This document shows, in pieces, positions 1 to 8,470 of a stretch of DNA of 36,802 nucleotides (positions within the stretch are counted from its first letter, which is position 1; each line of letters begins with the position of its first letter). This DNA is from Verrucomicrobiota bacterium (GTDB lineage Bacteria; Verrucomicrobiota; Verrucomicrobiia; Chthoniobacterales; UBA10450). The stretch is taken from the NCBI GenBank assembly GCA_003219415.1, contig QHOS01000027.1:1-36802 (forward strand). Direction: 5' to 3'. The translations under genes and the position numbers were made by a program. The notes beneath the pieces were generated by a model. That model did no database searches. It was not told the origin of the DNA and was given only the letters and a program-made list of their open reading frames with translations.

Positions 1-1
1 G

Positions 2-532
2 AATTTTTTTTCCAGCGTTTTGCTGGTAGCAGCGTGGGGCTGGTTTCTATACGAGGGCGTGATCGATCCTCTTGGCGGCATCAACTCGCTTTGGCCGTTG
101 TTCGGGCTTGCAAATCAATTGCTGTCGGTGGTCGCACTCTGTCTTGGCACAACGCTTTTGATCAAAATGGGAAAGAGCAAATATCTCTTCGTAACCCTGG
201 TTCCACTTTGCTTCATGTGTGCGGTCACGTTTTCCGCCGGTTACTTGAAGGTTTTCTCACCGGATCCGAGGCTCGGTTTTTTGAGCGGCGCCCAATCGCT
301 TTTAAGTCAGGCGGCCGCGGTTACCGATCCAGTCAAAGCAGCTCCCTTGGCGCGGCAGGCAAACATCTGGCGATTCGACGCCTTTGTGGCTGTTTTCTTT
401 CTCGTGCTCGTGCTCCTCATCGTTTTGGGCTCGGCGAGGCAATGGTGGCAATTAATCCGCGGAACCAAGCGCGTGGTTTTGCACGAAAGCGAGTTCGTGC
501 CGCTTACTCCTGCACAGCTCGCACAGCTTTAG
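2..532 (+). CDS. cstA: CstA-family carbon starvation / pyruvate-peptide transporter, C-terminal part
   Basis: The window opens inside this gene, so the N-terminus is missing; the frame is open from base 2. The visible 176 residues contain the strongly conserved CstA stretch DPLGGINSLWPLFG followed by ANQLL, then two or three hydrophobic membrane segments and a short hydrophilic C-terminus. CstA proteins are inner-membrane carriers induced on carbon starvation and linked in E. coli to peptide and pyruvate uptake; the substrate cannot be told from this fragment. The stop lies 83 bases before the start chosen for the sigma-factor gene. Family assignment is firm; the role in this organism is inferred. 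Confidence 0.9.
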   Translation, partial: NFFSSVLLVAAWGWFLYEGVIDPLGGINSLWPLFGLANQLLSVVALCLGTTLLIKMGKSKYLFVTLVPLCFMCAVTFSAGYLKVFSPDPRLGFLSGAQSLLSQAAAVTDPVKAAPLARQANIWRFDAFVAVFFLVLVLLIVLGSARQWWQLIRGTKRVVLHESEFVPLTPAQLAQL

Positions 533-615
533 ATTGACGCCTGAGCTTGGCGCAAACCGTTGATCCTAAATTGTCATGGCTTGCTTTTGGCACAGCTTTT
601 TGTTTGGATCGCAAC

Positions 616-1383
616 GTGCCTCCTGATGATGAGGTTACTTCACTGACCGCGATTGGCGGAAACGCTTATCACGGTCCGGCCCTGTTTACTACCACGCACT
701 GGAGCGTAGTACTAGAGGCACAAGGTGAATCACCGGCCGCACAAGAGGCGCTCGAAAAGCTTTGCCGCATGTATTGGCGACCTATCTATAGCTTCGTTCG
801 ACGACAGGGAGCTAGGACCGAGGACGCAGAAGATCTCACCCAGGGTTTCTTCGCTTTATTGTTAGAGCGCAAAGATCTGAAAACTGTGCGTAAGGAAAAG
901 GGACGACTTCGTTCTTACCTGCTTACGTCGGTGAAACATTTTCTGGCCGACGAGTCGCGCCATGTGATGGCAGTCAAGCGCGGCAAGGGACAACGCTTAA
1001 TTCCGTTGGATGACATTCGTGAGCGTGAGCGGATCGATGTCGAACGAAGTGACAGGCTGACGGCCGACCAAATCTACGAACGTCGTTGGGCGTTTACGGT
1101 TCTCGAGCAAGTGATGGCGCGGCTGCGAGACGAGTATCGCAGCGCGGGCAATGTGCGGTTCTTTGATCAGATGAAAAAAATGCTGATGGACGAACCGGGC
1201 CGACCTTCGCAAGCCCAGGTCGCCAACGAATTCGACATGACTGAGAACGCGGTCAAACAAGCTTTCTACCGATTTCGTCAGCGTTACCAAACGCTATTGC
1301 GGGAAGAGATCGCGCATACGGTTGCAATGCCCAGCGATATCGAAGATGAGCTCCGCCATTTGATTGCTGTGGTCCGGGCGTAA
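616..1383 (+). CDS. ECF-like sigma-70 family RNA polymerase sigma factor
   Basis: A protein of about 255 residues. TTTHWSVV near the N-terminus, then DAEDLTQGFF (about residues 70-79), match sigma region 2; a helix-turn-helix of region 4 lies near residues 197-223 (QAQVANEFDMTENAVKQAFY). This type is common in planctomycetes and verrucomicrobia beside Ser/Thr kinases, and the next gene here is such a kinase. It would direct RNA polymerase to a dedicated promoter set; no anti-sigma gene is next to it, so control through the kinase is plausible but inferred. The start is uncertain: there is no in-frame ATG before the conserved part. GTG at 616 has a weak GGA upstream; the frame stays open back to a TTG at 547, but those extra residues look unconserved. 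Confidence 0.85.
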   Translation: MPPDDEVTSLTAIGGNAYHGPALFTTTHWSVVLEAQGESPAAQEALEKLCRMYWRPIYSFVRRQGARTEDAEDLTQGFFALLLERKDLKTVRKEKGRLRSYLLTSVKHFLADESRHVMAVKRGKGQRLIPLDDIRERERIDVERSDRLTADQIYERRWAFTVLEQVMARLRDEYRSAGNVRFFDQMKKMLMDEPGRPSQAQVANEFDMTENAVKQAFYRFRQRYQTLLREEIAHTVAMPSDIEDELRHLIAVVRA

Positions 1384-1412
1384 CCTCTGATAGAATTTTA
1401 CGCAGTACAAGA

Positions 1413-1435
1413 GGGGAGTGCGCGAGCGACTCTCC
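1413..1435 (+). promoter_or_regulatory. Hairpin holding the purine-rich leader of the kinase gene
   Basis: GGGGAGT (1413-1419) can pair with ACTCTCC (1429-1435), seven pairs including one G-U, over a nine-base loop. The only Shine-Dalgarno-like stretch before the kinase ATG at 1440 lies in its left arm. It could hide the ribosome site or bring it closer to the start; this is inference from the sequence alone. Confidence 0.3.
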
Positions 1436-1439
1436 GATC

Positions 1440-4133
1440 ATGATCAGCGCAACCAGACTTTGCCCCGCTGCGCCCCATAGTAAAAAAGCAGAGCACTTGG
1501 TGGAGATGTTGGGAGAGTTGGGCGACTACGAATTGGTGGAAGAGGTCGGTCGCGGCGGTCAGGGCGTGGTGTTTCGCGCGCGGCAAAAGAGTCTCAATCG
1601 CACGGTCGCGTTAAAAGTTATTAGCCTTGGTCAGTGGGCGAGCAAAGCGCATGTGAAGCGTTTTCGTCGGGAAGCCGAAGCGGCCGCCAGTCTCGATCAT
1701 CCGAGCATCGTTCCCATCTACGAAGTGGGCGAGCGCGATGGCTCCTGCTATTTCAGCATGAAATTCGTCGAAGGCGGTCAGCTTGACGAAGTAAGCAGGC
1801 GCACGCCGATGTCGATCCGGCACGCGGCGGAATTAATCGCGAAGGTAGCACGCACCGTGCATTACGCACATGAACACGGCATTCTGCATCGCGACATTAA
1901 GCCGGGGAACATTCTGCTCGATGACAAAGGCGAACCGCATCTCACTGATTTTGGTCTCGCTCGATTAGTCGAAGCTGAGAGCACAATCACACGCACCTTG
2001 GAGGTGTTGGGCACACCAAGTTACATGGCACCTGAACAAGCTGCCGGTAATAACACCCAGCTTACAAGTGCAACAGATGTGTACGGATTAGGTGCGGTCT
2101 TTTATCAATTACTGACAGGTCAGCCGCCGTTTGCCGGTGGAACAACCTACGAGACCATCAAGCTACTCTTGGATACCGAGCCGCGGCAACCGCGCCTCTT
2201 AAATCCGAAAATAGATCGGGACCTCAGCACAATTTGCCTCAAATGCCTCGAGAAACATCCAGAGCGACGCTACTCGTCCGCTCTTGCGCTCGCCGAAGAT
2301 TTGGAATGCTGGCTAAAGCATGAACCGATTCAGGCGCGCCGCACTGGGCTTTTCGCCCGAGGGAAGAAATGGGTGCAACGCAATCCAAGCAGCGCGCTAC
2401 TTGCAGCGTCACTGGTTGCACTGGCAGCAGCTGCTGGCTGGATCATTTGGAAAAGTGAATTGATCCGACAACCCCTAGCAACTGGAATCGCCGTTCTGCC
2501 GTTTGAAAATCTGAACGGCCAGAAAGAAAACTCCGTCTTCGCTGATGGTGTGCAGGACGACATTCTGACCAAGCTGGCGAAGATCGCCGATCTCAAAGTC
2601 ATCAGCCGGACCAGCGTGATGGAATATCGCGGCAAACGAAATATGCGCCAGATCGGCGATACGCTTCGCGTGTCTCACGTGCTGGAGGGAAGCGCACGCA
2701 GGAGTGGTGATCGGATTCACTTGAACGCCCAGTTGATCGACACACGCACCGACACCCACGTCTGGGCGGAGCAATACGACCGCGGTTTGAATGATTTGTT
2801 CGCAATCCAAGCTGAGATAGCGCAAAAAGTTGCTGACCACCTTCACGCCAAGCTGTCAGCTAGCGAGAAGGCGTCTGTTGAAGAGAAACCAACTCAGGAC
2901 TTCGTGGCCTATGATTTTTATGTCCGCGGTGTCTCCATAATTTACAACGCCCAGGTGGACTCTCTGGCGGACTTAGCGAATCTTTCCGAGGCTGTAGACC
3001 TGCTTAACAAGGCAGTTACTCGTGATCCTAACTTCTTTCTCGCCTATTGTCAGCTGGCCTTTGTGCACGATTTGGTTTATCAGGAAGAGAAGGACCATAC
3101 CCCCGCTCGTTTGGCCCTCGCAAAGTCGGCCATAGATTCTGCATTTCGGTTAAGGCCGGATTCGGGGGAAGCGCACCTGGCGCTGGGATGGCATCTCTAT
3201 TGGGGATATTCCGATTACGCCCGCGCCCACGCCGAACTTGCTCTCGCACAACAGGGTCTACCGAATAATCCGGTGGTTTACGAGTTAGCTGGATTGATTG
3301 ACCGCCGGCAGGGTCGCTGGGCTGACGCCACACACAATCTCGAGCGCGCATGTGAGCTCGATCCTCGAAACATCCCTAACTTGATTACCCTCGCAACTAC
3401 CTACCTGTGGCTACATGACTATGATCAAATGGCCAGAATTCTCGATCGTATCATTGCACTTGGACCAGACCGCAGGATAGCGCGGCTCATTCGTGCTCAC
3501 ATTGAAGTAGACCGGCGAGCGGACACAGGACCTTGGCGTGCCGCAACTGAAAAGATCCTGACCAATGAACCTGGGGCAGAGAAAGATCCAGTTCTCGTGA
3601 GCTGGCGCTTGGATCTTGCTTTGTGCGATCGCGACTTGGACGCTGCTGGCAGCCTTGCCGCGGCGCTTTCCCAGAAGGATGGGCGTGACTTTTCGCTGGG
3701 TTTAGTTGCTCGTTTGAAAGGAGACGTCGCGGCTGCCCGCGCTGCCTTTATGAGAGCGCGCACAGAACTGGAGGAAGAGATACGCGTTCACCCTGATAAT
3801 TTCAGTTTACTTTCTGATCTCGGGCTGATCGATGCAGCCTTGGGAAGAAAGCAAGAGGCGCTGAGCGAAGGCCGGCGCGCGATAGAACTGGTGCCCGCCG
3901 CCCAGGAAGCGATGAGGGGCCCATCGAATAACGAGGGATCTACAAGAACGCGGTTTGCCATGATTTGTGCCTGGGCGGGCGAACGTGACCTGGCCCTTGA
4001 GCAACTTGAGAGGCTCGCCGGAGTCCCGACGGGTCCAAGTTATGGCGACTTGCGCTTGGGTCCGATGTGGGATCCGCTGCGCGGCGACCCGCGCTTCGAA
4101 AAAATCGTTTCCTCTCTCGCGCCAAAAGAATGA
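1440..4133 (+). CDS. Transmembrane Ser/Thr protein kinase with TolB-like domain and TPR repeats
   Basis: An 897-residue protein in three parts. Residues about 30-295 are a Hanks-type kinase with an intact active site: glycine loop GRGGQG (37-42), lysine K59, helix-C E78, HRDIKPGN (150-157), DFG (170-172) and APE (197-199). One membrane helix lies at about 318-336. The outer part starts with a TolB/FlgO-like domain (about 348-475; AVLPFENLNG, then VLEGSARRSGDRIHLNAQLI), followed by TPR-like helical repeats to the end. The kinase should face the cytoplasm and the TolB-TPR part the periplasm, suggesting a receptor kinase. It directly follows the sigma-factor gene (56 bases), so phosphorylation-linked control of that factor is a reasonable but untested idea. 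ATG 1440 was chosen; the conserved domain begins only near residue 28. Confidence 0.92.
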   Translation: MISATRLCPAAPHSKKAEHLVEMLGELGDYELVEEVGRGGQGVVFRARQKSLNRTVALKVISLGQWASKAHVKRFRREAEAAASLDHPSIVPIYEVGERDGSCYFSMKFVEGGQLDEVSRRTPMSIRHAAELIAKVARTVHYAHEHGILHRDIKPGNILLDDKGEPHLTDFGLARLVEAESTITRTLEVLGTPSYMAPEQAAGNNTQLTSATDVYGLGAVFYQLLTGQPPFAGGTTYETIKLLLDTEPRQPRLLNPKIDRDLSTICLKCLEKHPERRYSSALALAEDLECWLKHEPIQARRTGLFARGKKWVQRNPSSALLAASLVALAAAAGWIIWKSELIRQPLATGIAVLPFENLNGQKENSVFADGVQDDILTKLAKIADLKVISRTSVMEYRGKRNMRQIGDTLRVSHVLEGSARRSGDRIHLNAQLIDTRTDTHVWAEQYDRGLNDLFAIQAEIAQKVADHLHAKLSASEKASVEEKPTQDFVAYDFYVRGVSIIYNAQVDSLADLANLSEAVDLLNKAVTRDPNFFLAYCQLAFVHDLVYQEEKDHTPARLALAKSAIDSAFRLRPDSGEAHLALGWHLYWGYSDYARAHAELALAQQGLPNNPVVYELAGLIDRRQGRWADATHNLERACELDPRNIPNLITLATTYLWLHDYDQMARILDRIIALGPDRRIARLIRAHIEVDRRADTGPWRAATEKILTNEPGAEKDPVLVSWRLDLALCDRDLDAAGSLAAALSQKDGRDFSLGLVARLKGDVAAARAAFMRARTELEEEIRVHPDNFSLLSDLGLIDAALGRKQEALSEGRRAIELVPAAQEAMRGPSNNEGSTRTRFAMICAWAGERDLALEQLERLAGVPTGPSYGDLRLGPMWDPLRGDPRFEKIVSSLAPKE

Positions 4134-4234
4134 TGCAGAAGCGCCGCGAGGACTAAGCCCGGCTAGCCTCGATTTAGCTTGCATGTAGCCGGTTCGGTTG
4201 CCCAGACTGACGCGGACCAGGAGAACAACTGCCA

Positions 4235-7200
4235 ATGAAAGTTGGCGTAATCCAACCGGCAATACGTCGAACTGCCTTCGCCGCTGCTGTCGGCGTTAAT
4301 CTGTTGATCGCACCTAAGGTTCCCGCTCAAGCGATTGTACCGGCGGCGTTAGCGTCGCCGCCTCCTGCGCAAGTGACAACGGGCGCGACGGCCGAAGTAA
4401 AGCGAGTCATTGTTACTGGCTCGAACATTCCCACCGCAGAAGAAGTCGGTCCTAATCCGGTGGATACGTATCGTCAGGCGGACATCGAAAAGCTGGGCAT
4501 TCGCAATGCAACGGACCTGACAACGTTTCTGCCACAGCAGGCGGGCGGGACCAAGAACCTGAACGGTCGCACTGGCGGGGACGGCACCGTCCAATTCAAC
4601 CTGCGCGGCTTGTTGTCCAAAGAAACCCTGGTGCTCGTTGACGGAAAACGTGTCGCCCTTGGTTCGTTGAACGCCGTCGGATTCAGCGGAGGCGTGGACA
4701 TTAACCTGATTCCGTTTCCCATGATCGATCACATCGACATCTTGAAGGACGGCGCCTCGGCGGTGTACGGCTCCGACGCCATCGCCGGCGTGGTTAACTT
4801 CTTTTTGGTCCACAAGTTCCGTGGGCTGGAGATCGGGGGTAGTTATGGGAACACGAACCTCGGAGCATCCAACGACATGGGTGAATGGGAGGCATGGATC
4901 AAGGCCGGCACGGGCGATGACAAGACCGATATCGTAGTCATTGCCGATTTCTGGGAACGTACCGGCGGCCTGTTTAGTCGTGACCGGGACCTAACGGCTA
5001 ACGCGTTTTACATACCTTGGGGAGGAATCGATGATCGCGACTTTGTTGGAACTGGCAGCGTAGCTAGACTCTTTTCTTTTTTTGGGTTCCGCCTGCTCCC
5101 GCGCATGTTTTTCGGTCCAGGCGGTACACCGCTACCCGGCGTAAACACGCCCCTTCCGCACTCGGCACCAAATGCTGCGACTTCGCCATTTTATAAGAAC
5201 GTCCTTGTGGTTAATCCCAATGCATACCCAGGCGCCCCCGGTATCCATAATCCGAGAGTACAATTTGACCAGACCGGCACGAAATATAGAGGAGGTGGCG
5301 ATTACTTCTTCTATAACTTCGCGGCTATAACACCAGAGCTTCCGCCGGCGGATCGCCAAGCCTTCTACGGTTCTTTCACGCGCGATCTGTGTGACAAGCA
5401 CCTCACGGTGTTTGCTGACTTTAAGTATGTCCGCTCATTTTTCGATTCGTCCCTCGCAGCGGCGCCGATTATTCCCGATCCATTCAAGATACCAGGCACG
5501 AATTTGCCTTTTAGTCCGCGCGCCTTCAGTGTGCCAATTCAGAATCCGTTTAACCCCTTCACAGTCGCCGATGCGACTATTCCAAATTTTTTTCCCGATG
5601 GAAGCGGCCTCCCCGTAAATACCGGAGTTGGGTTTCGTGCCATTAACGACACCGGTCCCAGACATGAAAAGTTCACTTACCACGACTATCTATTCGATGT
5701 TGGCCTGCGCGGCGAAATGGGAGAATTTGGCGATTATTTCAAGACGTGGAACTGGGAAACTGGTTTCCGTTATTCCCGGAACGAGGGGCAGAATCTGTCC
5801 GTCGGTGAAGTCAGCGAACCTGGATTACGGGAAGCACTTTTGGATACGGACCCAGCTACGGCATTTGATCCGTTCCTGAATTTCAATGCTCACAACACCA
5901 AGGCGGCCAGAGCGAAAGTTTATGTTAACCTGCATAACTCAGGCGAATATGAGTTACCCATAGGTTACGTCACTATTAACGGCGACCTGTTCAACCTTCC
6001 GGCCGAGCCGGTCTCATTTGCTCTAGGCGGTGAGTATGATGCGCCGAGATGGACGCTCGATCGTGACGCGCTCAATACAACGTTTCAAAGCATCGGCTCG
6101 ACAAATGGTGGAAGCGCCAGAGTGAACCGGGATGTTTGGTCAATCTACCAGGAAATACGAGTACCTTTCACCAGCCCAACGTGGAACTTCCCCGGCTTCT
6201 ATAGCTTCGAGGTTGACTTTGCCGAGCGGGAAGAGTGGTACAGCCAGAACACCTCTGCAGTTCTACCTTCTGGAGCCTTCCCGTTTCTGCCGGCGGCGCA
6301 CAGCCAGTATAATGCGCAGAAGCCAAAGGTGTCGGTTCGCTGGCAGCCGCTCGATCCCAAATGGATAGGGGCGCTGACCTTGCGTGGCAGCTACACCGAA
6401 GCGTTTCATGCTCCGGCTCTATCTGAGATTTCGCCCGCTTCCCTAGGAGTGCCGATAGGCGTCTCGGATCCGCTTTTGCATCGGTTCTATGGCGCGGAAG
6501 GACGCATTATAGGAAGTCCCAATCTGCAGCCGGAAGTAGCCTATGAATGGTCCTACGGGGCCGTTTACAGCCCGAAATGGATCAAGGGCCTGACGCTCAG
6601 CGCGGATTGGTGGCATATTGACATGCGATCAATCACGTCCTTGCTCGGGTTTCAATTCATTGTCGATAATGATATCCCCGGCCTGGTTTTCCGTGATCCT
6701 TCTCCGAGTCCTGGTACACCGGGACGAATCACCCTGGTCATTGATCCTAACAAAAACCTTACAGGCGCGATCTTTGAAGGTCTCGACTACGAAGCGACCT
6801 ATATTCTGGATTCTTCGATTTTTGGCCACGGCGATTTTGGCCGGCTAACGGCAACGCTCAACGGCACCTGGCTATCCCGGGCTGAGCTTCAGATTGCGCC
6901 TGATACAAAACGGTTCGGTATCGCGGGCGAAGTCATACCGCCGGGATTCAGCCTGACCGGCTCGCTGCCATGGAGCCGTGCCAATTTTAGTCTGTTCTAC
7001 GACGGCCCGGCCGACACGTGGCTGCAGGGTTTGGATATTGGCGCAGTGGTCCACTACACGGGCCAATACGAAGATGACAATGTCAGTCTGACCAGCTCGC
7101 CCGAACCACAAATGCCTAGAAGTGGCGGCTTCCCTGACTTTGGTGAAATACGCGCGCGGAAAGTGCGGGAGTGGATTACTTTCGACCTGATCGCGTCGTA

Positions 7201-7492
7201 CACGTTCAACCTGCCGCCGCCTGCTCCGGCGCCAGTGCCTGGCTTTGCCAAGGACGGAGGTAAAAATTTCAAGATGAAGGATGGCAAGGAGAAAAACATT
7301 CTGCCTGTATCCACCGCTGAGTACAATCCCTGTGGATGGAGCGCTTGGTTGAATAACACCACGATTTCCCTCGGAATGCAGAACGTGTTCGACGAAGACC
7401 CGCCATTTGCAGCTGGCGCAGGTGGCTACGACGCATCGCTTGCCACGATCAAAGGCCGCTTCTGGTACGTCCAGTTAAAGAAAAGGTTCTAA
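4235..7492 (+). CDS. TonB-dependent outer-membrane receptor
   Basis: A 1085-residue outer-membrane receptor. An N-terminal signal peptide ends near PAQA (about residue 32). The plug domain (about 55-190) contains VIVTGSNI, RNATDL, LRGL, LVLVDGKRV, then the typical DGASAVYGSDAIAGVVNF. The remainder is a beta-barrel rich in aromatic strands and ends in a terminal Phe (YVQLKKRF), the usual signal for barrel assembly. Such receptors import siderophores, vitamin B12, or oligosaccharides using TonB energy; the substrate cannot be read from sequence. AGGAG lies about ten bases before the ATG. It follows the kinase gene by 101 bases on the same strand, so it could be a target or part of the sigma/kinase module, but no shared promoter was identified. 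Confidence 0.93.
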   Translation: MKVGVIQPAIRRTAFAAAVGVNLLIAPKVPAQAIVPAALASPPPAQVTTGATAEVKRVIVTGSNIPTAEEVGPNPVDTYRQADIEKLGIRNATDLTTFLPQQAGGTKNLNGRTGGDGTVQFNLRGLLSKETLVLVDGKRVALGSLNAVGFSGGVDINLIPFPMIDHIDILKDGASAVYGSDAIAGVVNFFLVHKFRGLEIGGSYGNTNLGASNDMGEWEAWIKAGTGDDKTDIVVIADFWERTGGLFSRDRDLTANAFYIPWGGIDDRDFVGTGSVARLFSFFGFRLLPRMFFGPGGTPLPGVNTPLPHSAPNAATSPFYKNVLVVNPNAYPGAPGIHNPRVQFDQTGTKYRGGGDYFFYNFAAITPELPPADRQAFYGSFTRDLCDKHLTVFADFKYVRSFFDSSLAAAPIIPDPFKIPGTNLPFSPRAFSVPIQNPFNPFTVADATIPNFFPDGSGLPVNTGVGFRAINDTGPRHEKFTYHDYLFDVGLRGEMGEFGDYFKTWNWETGFRYSRNEGQNLSVGEVSEPGLREALLDTDPATAFDPFLNFNAHNTKAARAKVYVNLHNSGEYELPIGYVTINGDLFNLPAEPVSFALGGEYDAPRWTLDRDALNTTFQSIGSTNGGSARVNRDVWSIYQEIRVPFTSPTWNFPGFYSFEVDFAEREEWYSQNTSAVLPSGAFPFLPAAHSQYNAQKPKVSVRWQPLDPKWIGALTLRGSYTEAFHAPALSEISPASLGVPIGVSDPLLHRFYGAEGRIIGSPNLQPEVAYEWSYGAVYSPKWIKGLTLSADWWHIDMRSITSLLGFQFIVDNDIPGLVFRDPSPSPGTPGRITLVIDPNKNLTGAIFEGLDYEATYILDSSIFGHGDFGRLTATLNGTWLSRAELQIAPDTKRFGIAGEVIPPGFSLTGSLPWSRANFSLFYDGPADTWLQGLDIGAVVHYTGQYEDDNVSLTSSPEPQMPRSGGFPDFGEIRARKVREWITFDLIASYTFNLPPPAPAPVPGFAKDGGKNFKMKDGKEKNILPVSTAEYNPCGWSAWLNNTTISLGMQNVFDEDPPFAAGAGGYDASLATIKGRFWYVQLKKRF

Positions 7493-7606
7493 CCGGCTGG
7501 AACAACTTACCTAGGAGCTGCCAAGGGCGGAAGCATCCGCTGCGCTTTGATGCGCACTTTCTCGATTTAATGCCCCGCGTTCACCTCGCGCCAAAATAAA
7601 ATTCAC

Positions 7607-7633
7607 CACGGATTGCACGGATAAGACGGATAG
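7607..7633 (+). repeat. Three tandem 9-base units in a gene-free spacer
   Basis: Units CACGGATTG, CACGGATAA and GACGGATAG follow each other directly. They lie in the 381-base spacer 7493-7873, in which I see no gene. The same spacer holds a GGGCGC/GCGCC inverted segment near 7638 and A-rich text (about 7675-7705). From memory, unverified, this wording resembles dispersed intergenic repeats of soil verrucomicrobia. Confidence 0.5.
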
Positions 7634-7873
7634 GTAGGGCGCAACCGCCGGGCGCGCCGAATCTCTTTTGTTTGTAACAGAAGATAACAAAGAAAACAAA
7701 GGCTATGCTCGGCTGGAACCGAAATGCTTTCTTCGCTGCCTTCGTTTCTCTGTGAGAAATCCACACTTTCCGCGTAACCTCGTGCCGGATTTTACGCACT
7801 ACCTGAGTGAACGGCCAGAAATAACTTCTCACAACGAGGAGTTAGAGAAGGCCAAAACAAGAAGGAAGTTAAA

Positions 7874-8362
7874 ATGATGAATAAACCAAACATTGTAAGA
7901 CTGGCCCTCGTGCTTGCCTCGCTGGTTGCGGTAACAATCGCGTCCGGCCAGGACCCGCGCCCCGTTGGAACGGTGGGCGGAAGACTTCAAGGGACCTGGG
8001 AGATGCAGATAACTCTAACCGATTGCGCAGGTCACGTAATAAGGAGCCTCCCGTCACTAATAGAATTCGTGGCGGGAGGGACGGTGGTGGAGTCGAACGG
8101 AGGGACACCGCAGGCCCTGAAGACGCCTGGAGAAGGTGTTTGGCGCCATACCACTGACAGTAACTATGCGTTTCGCTTCAAATTCTTCACGTTTAATGCT
8201 CAGAACGTCTTTACGGGCTGGACGATCATTGCGGGGGAAACAACCGTGGATGAGACAGGAGACGCCAATACGGGGTCTGCGACCGTCGAGGTCTATGACC
8301 CAAACGGCGTGTTAGTTGCGAGTCTATGTGCTGAGACTGTTGGCACGAGATTCGAGCTCTAG
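7874..8362 (+). CDS. Small exported beta-sheet protein, function unknown
   Basis: A 162-residue protein with a Sec signal peptide (hydrophobic core about 8-24, likely cleaved after SGQ). The mature part is short strands rich in Gly and aromatic residues: LQGTWEM, GGTVVESNGG, GVWRHTTDSNYAFRF, then SATVEVYDPNGVLVA and a final TRFEL. The pattern of GTW start and repeated strands suggests a small calycin/lipocalin-like barrel, which is a guess from pattern rather than recognition. Two Cys (in TDCAG and SLCAE) could form a disulfide outside the cytoplasm. AAGGAAG lies just upstream of tandem ATGs (7874, 7877). It stands alone and converges with the amidase gene. Confidence 0.75.
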   Translation: MMNKPNIVRLALVLASLVAVTIASGQDPRPVGTVGGRLQGTWEMQITLTDCAGHVIRSLPSLIEFVAGGTVVESNGGTPQALKTPGEGVWRHTTDSNYAFRFKFFTFNAQNVFTGWTIIAGETTVDETGDANTGSATVEVYDPNGVLVASLCAETVGTRFEL

Positions 8363-8370
8363 CCGATTAC

Positions 8371-8405
8371 GGGGTTTGGCGTGTGACATCCGCGCGCCAA
8401 ACCCC
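8371..8405 (+). terminator. Hairpin after the small exported protein gene
   Basis: A perfect 11-base inverted repeat (GGGGTTTGGCG at 8371-8381 with CGCCAAACCCC at 8395-8405), extendable inward by four more pairs with two G-U, leaving a five-base loop. It starts eight bases after the stop codon. No T-run follows, so factor-independent termination is not assured; it may protect the mRNA end. Confidence 0.5.
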
Positions 8406-8419
8406 AGCCTAGCTCAATT

Positions 8420-8442
8420 AAAACTGAATCCGTTATCGGATT
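8420..8442 (-). terminator. Possible terminator of the minus-strand operon
   Basis: Read on the minus strand, AATCCG-ATAA-CGGATT is followed by CAG and TTTT. The stem is only six pairs, but the position, 28 bases past the amidase stop, suits the end of the moxR-bat-amidase transcript. Confidence 0.35.
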
Positions 8443-8470
8443 TAATTCGCCGTTCGGCATTCGAGCTTCG

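Noticed and set aside
7581-7877. Short frames on both strands in the 7.5-7.87 kb spacer
   Set aside because: They translate repeat-like spacer text, have no domain and overlap each other.
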